Positions 60,460 to 64,000 of a DNA stretch of 64,000 nucleotides are shown here, piece by piece. Location of the stretch: contig NZ_JASVWB010000002.1 in the NCBI RefSeq assembly GCF_030287445.1, forward strand, positions 558,001 to 622,000, read 5' to 3'. The stretch comes from Streptomyces sp. ALI-76-A (GTDB lineage Bacteria > Actinomycetota > Actinomycetes > Streptomycetales > Streptomycetaceae). Positions within the stretch are counted from its first letter, which is position 1. Every line of letters begins with the position of its first letter. The notes under the pieces are model-generated. The model made no database searches. It was not told where the DNA came from and saw only the letters and a list, made by a program, of their open reading frames with translations. A program made the translations under genes and the position numbers.

Positions 60460-61539
60460 TCACGCCGTCCGGTGCGCCTGGGCGCTGGAGCCTGGCCGCG
60501 GCAGGCCGCGCTCCACCTCGCCGGCATCTTCGTCCGGGGATGACCCGGGCACCGTCCGGGGGAAGGCCCGCCGGTAGGCACCCGGTGACACGCCGATCTG
60601 TTTGAGGAAGTGGTGGCGCAGGTTGTTCGCCGTACCGAGGCCACTCAGCTCCCCGACCTTCTCGATGGGCAGGTCCGTCGCCTCCAGCAGGCTCTGCGCC
60701 CGTGCCAGGCGCTGGCTGAGGAGCCACTGAAGCGGGGTGGTCCCCGTAGCCGCCTGGAGTCGCCGATGGAGGGTCCGCGGGCTCATCGCCGCGCGCTGCG
60801 CCAGGTCCTCGACTGTCAGGGGCTGGTCCAGGTGCGCACGGGCCCAGTCCAGTACGGGACCCAGGCTCCCGTCGTCCGTGGCGGGCACCGACAGGTCGAT
60901 GAACTGCGCCTGGCCGCCCGGCCGATGGGCGGGCACCACCATCCGGCGGGCCAGTTGGTTGGCGACGTGCGCGCCCAGGTCACGCCGGACCAGATGAAGA
61001 CAGAGGTCGAGTCCGGCGGTCAGCCCAGCGCTGGTGAGTACATCGCCGTCGTCCACGTACAGCACCGAGTCGTCGACTCGTACCTTCGGGTAACGCTCGG
61101 CCAGTTGAGCGGTGTGCATCCAATGCGCGGTGGCACGCCGTCCGTCGAGCAGCCCGGCCTCGGCGAGCGCGAACGCTCCGGTGCACAGGGAGACCATGCG
61201 GGCGCCGGAGTCGTAGGCGTCGCGCAGGGCTGTGATCAGTGCCCGCGGCAGCGGTCTGCCCTCGTCGACACACGGGTCGGGCACCGAGGGCACGATGACC
61301 GTGTCGGCACCGACGAGGTCGTCGAGCCCGTGGCGGGTCCGCAGGGACAGTCCCGTGGCGGTCGGAGAGCTGTCCTGCCGACGCTCTCCCGTGCCGCACA
61401 GCCGCAGGTCGTACCACGGGTCGGCCAGGTCGGGCTGCGGCTTCCCGAAGACGGTGCAGGGGATGCTCAACTCGTACAGGTCCCACGAGGGGACCTCGAC
61501 GTCCTCGGTCACGACCACGGCGACGGAACCAGGATTCAT
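60460..61539 (-). CDS. GlxA-type regulator (DJ-1/PfpI sensor plus AraC HTH)
   Basis: A 359-residue protein. Residues ~1-180 form a DJ-1/PfpI domain (DLYELSIPCTVFG, ARMVSLCTGAFALAEAGLL with elbow Cys, DDGDVLTSAGLTAGLDLCLH). Residues ~230-325 hold two AraC helix-turn-helices (VEDLAQRAAMSPRTLHRRLQ, PIEKVGELSGLGTANNLRHH). Such GlxA-type proteins sense small molecules and often activate the adjacent gene. The divergent reductase gene starts 127 bases away and is a likely target. Confidence 0.92.
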   Translation of the reverse strand: MNPGSVAVVVTEDVEVPSWDLYELSIPCTVFGKPQPDLADPWYDLRLCGTGERRQDSSPTATGLSLRTRHGLDDLVGADTVIVPSVPDPCVDEGRPLPRALITALRDAYDSGARMVSLCTGAFALAEAGLLDGRRATAHWMHTAQLAERYPKVRVDDSVLYVDDGDVLTSAGLTAGLDLCLHLVRRDLGAHVANQLARRMVVPAHRPGGQAQFIDLSVPATDDGSLGPVLDWARAHLDQPLTVEDLAQRAAMSPRTLHRRLQAATGTTPLQWLLSQRLARAQSLLEATDLPIEKVGELSGLGTANNLRHHFLKQIGVSPGAYRRAFPRTVPGSSPDEDAGEVERGLPRPGSSAQAHRTA

Positions 61540-61665
61540 GCCCTGAAGCGTATGGCAGGAATTTGGTGCCTGCCGTCACCGGTGTCACTGTTCCCGGCCG
61601 TCGCACGTTGCGATCTTGGGCTTACGTGACCAACCGCCGCAGGCGGACGTACAGGGAGTTGTGGC

Positions 61666-62550
61666 ATGCGTTCTGATCACCTGGCGGTATCCGTCATCGG
61701 ACTGGGCTCCATGGGCTCGGCGTTGGCCTCCGTCCTGCTGGAGCAGGGTTACGAGACCACCGTGTGGAACCGCTCGGCGCACAAGGCCCAATCACTGGTC
61801 GACCGGGGCGCCCGGCTGGCCGCCACACCGGCGGAAGCCGTCGCGGCGAGCCCGCTGATCATCGCCTGTGTACTGGACTACGAGGCTCTGCACACCGTCC
61901 TCGACCCCGTCGCCCGTCTTCTCGCGGGCAAGGTCCTGGTCAACCTCACCTCCGGCTCTCCCGAACAGGCCCACCAGACCATCGCATGGGCCCGGTCGCA
62001 CTCCGCCGACTATCTCGACGGCGCGATCATGACCACCCCGCCGGGAGTCGGCAGCCCCGAGATGATGTTCCTCTACAGCGGTTCCGCCGCCGCCTTCGAA
62101 GCCCACCGCCCGACCTTGGCGGCCCTGGGCGACCCTCTGTACCTGGGTGCGGACCCGGGTTTGGCCTCCCTCTACGACGCCGCGCTGCTCGGCCTGATGT
62201 GGTCCACCATGACCGGCTGGCTGCACGGCACCGCACTGGTCGGCGCCGACCAGACACCGGCCACCGCCTTCACCCCTGTCGCGATCCGCTGGCTGACCAC
62301 CGTGGCCGGCTTCCTGACGACCTACGCTCCCCAGGTGGACGCCGGCCGCTACCCCGGCGACGACGCCACCGTCGACGTACAGATCGCCGCGATCGACCAT
62401 CTCCTCCACGCCGCAACCTCCCGCGGCATCGACAACGCCCTGCCCCTCCTCCTCAAGTCCGCCATGGAACGGGCCAAGGCCGCAGGGCACGGCTCCGACA
62501 GCTATGCGAGCGTGATCGAGGTCCTGAAGAACCCCGCAGTCGGCCAATGA
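61666..62550 (+). CDS. NAD(P)-dependent imine-reductase/6PGDH-like oxidoreductase
   Basis: A 294-residue protein with an NADP-binding VIGLGSMGSALASVLLEQGY and TTVWNRSAHKAQSL, then VLVNLTSGSPEQAHQTIAWA, YLDGAIMTTPPGVGSPEMMF and the helical C-domain YDAALLGLMWSTMTGWLHGT with an Asp (SLYDAALLG) where many imine reductases have theirs. The GLGxMG, WNR and LDGAIM pattern matches Streptomyces imine reductases; beta-hydroxyacid dehydrogenase is the alternative. ATG 61666; divergent from the GlxA-type regulator. Confidence 0.85.
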   Translation: MRSDHLAVSVIGLGSMGSALASVLLEQGYETTVWNRSAHKAQSLVDRGARLAATPAEAVAASPLIIACVLDYEALHTVLDPVARLLAGKVLVNLTSGSPEQAHQTIAWARSHSADYLDGAIMTTPPGVGSPEMMFLYSGSAAAFEAHRPTLAALGDPLYLGADPGLASLYDAALLGLMWSTMTGWLHGTALVGADQTPATAFTPVAIRWLTTVAGFLTTYAPQVDAGRYPGDDATVDVQIAAIDHLLHAATSRGIDNALPLLLKSAMERAKAAGHGSDSYASVIEVLKNPAVGQ

Positions 62551-62690
62551 TCGTCACACCCGCCGTTCGCCGCCACCTGGCACGGGGGCTGGACGACCGT
62601 CGCTGCCACGGCGTCCTGGACGGGCCTTGCCGGAGCACCCGGGGTGCCCGATGCCAACCACCCTGGCCGCATTGCCTGTTCGCTGGCTGC

Positions 62691-63507
62691 TCACTGGAAC
62701 AGTACGGGGATCACTGAGGCACCGCGGGGACCAGCAGGTACAGGATGATGCCGGTCGTGGCCTTGCGGGTGGTGACCGGAAGTACCGGAACGGACCAGAC
62801 CTGCGCTATCGCCCGCGTCCCGCTCGTCGCTCGGCAGACCGCTCTCGTACAGCGAGGCGGCGTACGCCTGCTTGACGGCCAACGCCCAGTGATACCCGAT
62901 CGAGGAGGGATACACGATCACGAGCATGTCGACCAGCATGACCCCCAGCACGATGAACACCATCCAGTGCGAGTTCGCGGTGGGTGTGCCAGTTGGCCCA
63001 CCAGCCTGAGTAGACCTTGGAGCGCCAGACCGAGTCGGGGAGTTGGGTCGGATTCCACGTCTCCATGAGGCCATGGTTGTCGACGAAGGCATACAGCGCG
63101 GCTGTGCCCATGGCCATGACCAGCATGATGCAGGCTGAGACGTCTCAGCGGCCCAGGCGACGAAACCATGCGTTGATCCAGCGGGTCGGACATCGAGTTG
63201 GCGGGCCTGTTCGTCGGGTCGCCGGAGTATGCCTTCGTCGCGCTCGTTTCATCTGCACGAAGAGCGAGACGGCCAGCACTTGCTGGCAGCAGAAGACGGG
63301 CGTGACGAGTATGACCGCCAGCTGCACCACCTTGGTCTTGGCCGTCGGCGGCCAGTAGATCCACAGACGGAACAGCAGACGAGTCGCCCGTCGAAACGGC
63401 CGCGGCGCCCTGCGCAGCCGACGCATCGCGGCGCGGCGATCGACCTGTGCGGACGACCGGAACGCTCCCGCGATCAGTTGTGGTTCCAAGGCCTTGAGCT
63501 GCTCCAT
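62691..63507 (-). pseudogene. Frameshifted multi-span membrane protein gene
   Basis: From ATG 63507 the minus strand reads MEQLKALEPQLIAGAFRSSA, LFRLWIYWPPTAKTK, QLAVILVTPVFCCQQVLAVS and LFVQMKRAR, then loses frame near 63240. The sequence continues in another frame as MLVMAMGTAALYAFVDNHGL, METWNPTQLPDSVWRSKVYS, GWWANWHTHRE, and then in a third as SHWMVFIVLGVMLVDMLVIV, YPSSIGYHWALAVKQAYAAS. At least two frameshifts break one open gene of about 270 codons. The family is not recognised. Confidence 0.7.
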
Positions 63508-63943
63508 CCCCGCCCCCGATGCTGAGACCCCGCAATGACCCTGGAAGCCGGCGGTTTCCAAGCCGACGCGACCGGAGTCGCACAGCCGACCCCACGACGA
63601 TCCACGGCGACCCACGACGACCCAGCGGGTACACCCCGCCGGTCACTCCGTCGCCTCCGCGCGGCGATGACGGCCCAACACCGGTTCACTCCGCGGAAGT
63701 CGGCGCGCGACACAAGACAGTTCACCGCCCAGAACCCGTGTGGCCAGCCCGACGACCGACCTCAGCGTTCACCGATGCCCACCGCACCCCGCCAGACGTC
63801 GGCGGCCGCGGTCGATGGCTGCTCAGCACCCACTCCACGCGTGCGCGGCGGAGACACGACGGTGCGGCCACCTCAGGAGTACCGTCGGCGCGCCCAGTGC
63901 GCAGTGCCCAGCACTCGGACCGTCGGCCACCTGTCCGGCTGGG
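63508..63943. other. No supported gene (436 bases)
   Basis: Plus-strand frames are Thr/Arg/Pro-rich with no recognised domain. The right end should hold the promoter region for a gene beyond the window. Confidence 0.4.
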
Positions 63944-63963
63944 TCCCTGACAGATGTCAGGGA
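63944..63963. promoter_or_regulatory. TCCCTGACA-GA-TGTCAGGGA perfect inverted repeat
   Basis: Nine-base arms around GA. CTGACAGATGTCAGGGACCG here is identical to the minus-strand sequence at 54550. The last 40 bases of the window (GTGTTTCTAGAGTGCTGACG) look like promoter DNA, so the site probably controls a gene just outside the right edge. Confidence 0.65.
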
Positions 63964-64000
63964 CCGGTGATCCGCCTGTGTTTCTAGAGTGCTGACGTCA

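Noticed and set aside
63508..64000. Plus-strand Thr/Arg-rich frame at the right edge as a transposase remnant
   Set aside because: No DDE or helix-turn-helix motif and no inverted repeats that would define an element.

Overview
High-GC DNA with GTG starts, overlapping ATGA gene junctions and many actinomycete-specific families (DUF5133, GAF/ANTAR and STAS regulators, DUF6411-like proteins, I36-type inhibitors) points to a Streptomyces chromosome, probably an accessory/arm region: gene remnants are frequent. No rRNA, tRNA, CRISPR array or intact transposase was found.

Region 1 (1-2.5 kb): a chimeric TetR/DUF1684 remnant, a DUF5133 gene and a truncated luciferase-like oxidoreductase.

Region 2 (2.5-25.4 kb), the most notable part: an isonitrile-lipopeptide (diisonitrile chalkophore type) biosynthetic cluster inside a copper island. 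The plus-strand core runs DHA2 exporter - KASIII - ACP - ScoE-type Fe(II)/2OG isonitrile synthase - FcoT/ScoD-type thioesterase - acyl-ACP ligase - ACP - single-module NRPS (C-A-T-R) - metallophore ABC importer. A DJ-1/PfpI protein of the isonitrile hydratase type converges on the importer. On each side lies a paralogous pair made of a Met/His-rich membrane protein and an ECF sigma factor resembling mycobacterial SigC. Both pairs point toward the cluster. Two PCuAC-like proteins, a Cu(I) P-type ATPase, a small Met-rich membrane protein and a CsoR-like operator complete the island. Inferred logic: copper starvation activates the SigC-like factors, which raise chalkophore synthesis and uptake; CsoR controls efflux; the hydratase detoxifies or recycles the isonitrile.

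Region 3 (25.6-36.7 kb): organosulfur acquisition. Two SsuABC-type transporters, a DszC/SfnB-like flavoprotein, an NtaA/DszA-like monooxygenase and a receiver-less winged-helix regulator are present. Two short Cys-containing leader peptides are each preceded by the same CCCTA-N18-TAGGG inverted repeat. An Rrf2 regulator and an amino-acid permease are truncated.

Region 4 (36.7-45.4 kb): MerR-like, STAS, ANTAR, ANTAR-GAF and RsbW-like regulators, a RibD-C reductase, an SRPBCC protein, a YdeP-type molybdoenzyme and a DUF899 remnant.

Region 5 (45.5-64 kb): a serine hydrolase, a small prenyl-diphosphate-synthase/MpaB-oxygenase operon, an ECF42/DGPF pair, two small secreted proteins, a sirtuin, a cardiolipin-synthase-like enzyme, a dienelactone hydrolase divergent from its MarR regulator with twin operators, a GlxA-type regulator, an imine-reductase-like protein and a frameshifted membrane-protein gene. 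A perfect TGACA/TGTCA inverted repeat occurs at 54.55 and 63.94 kb.
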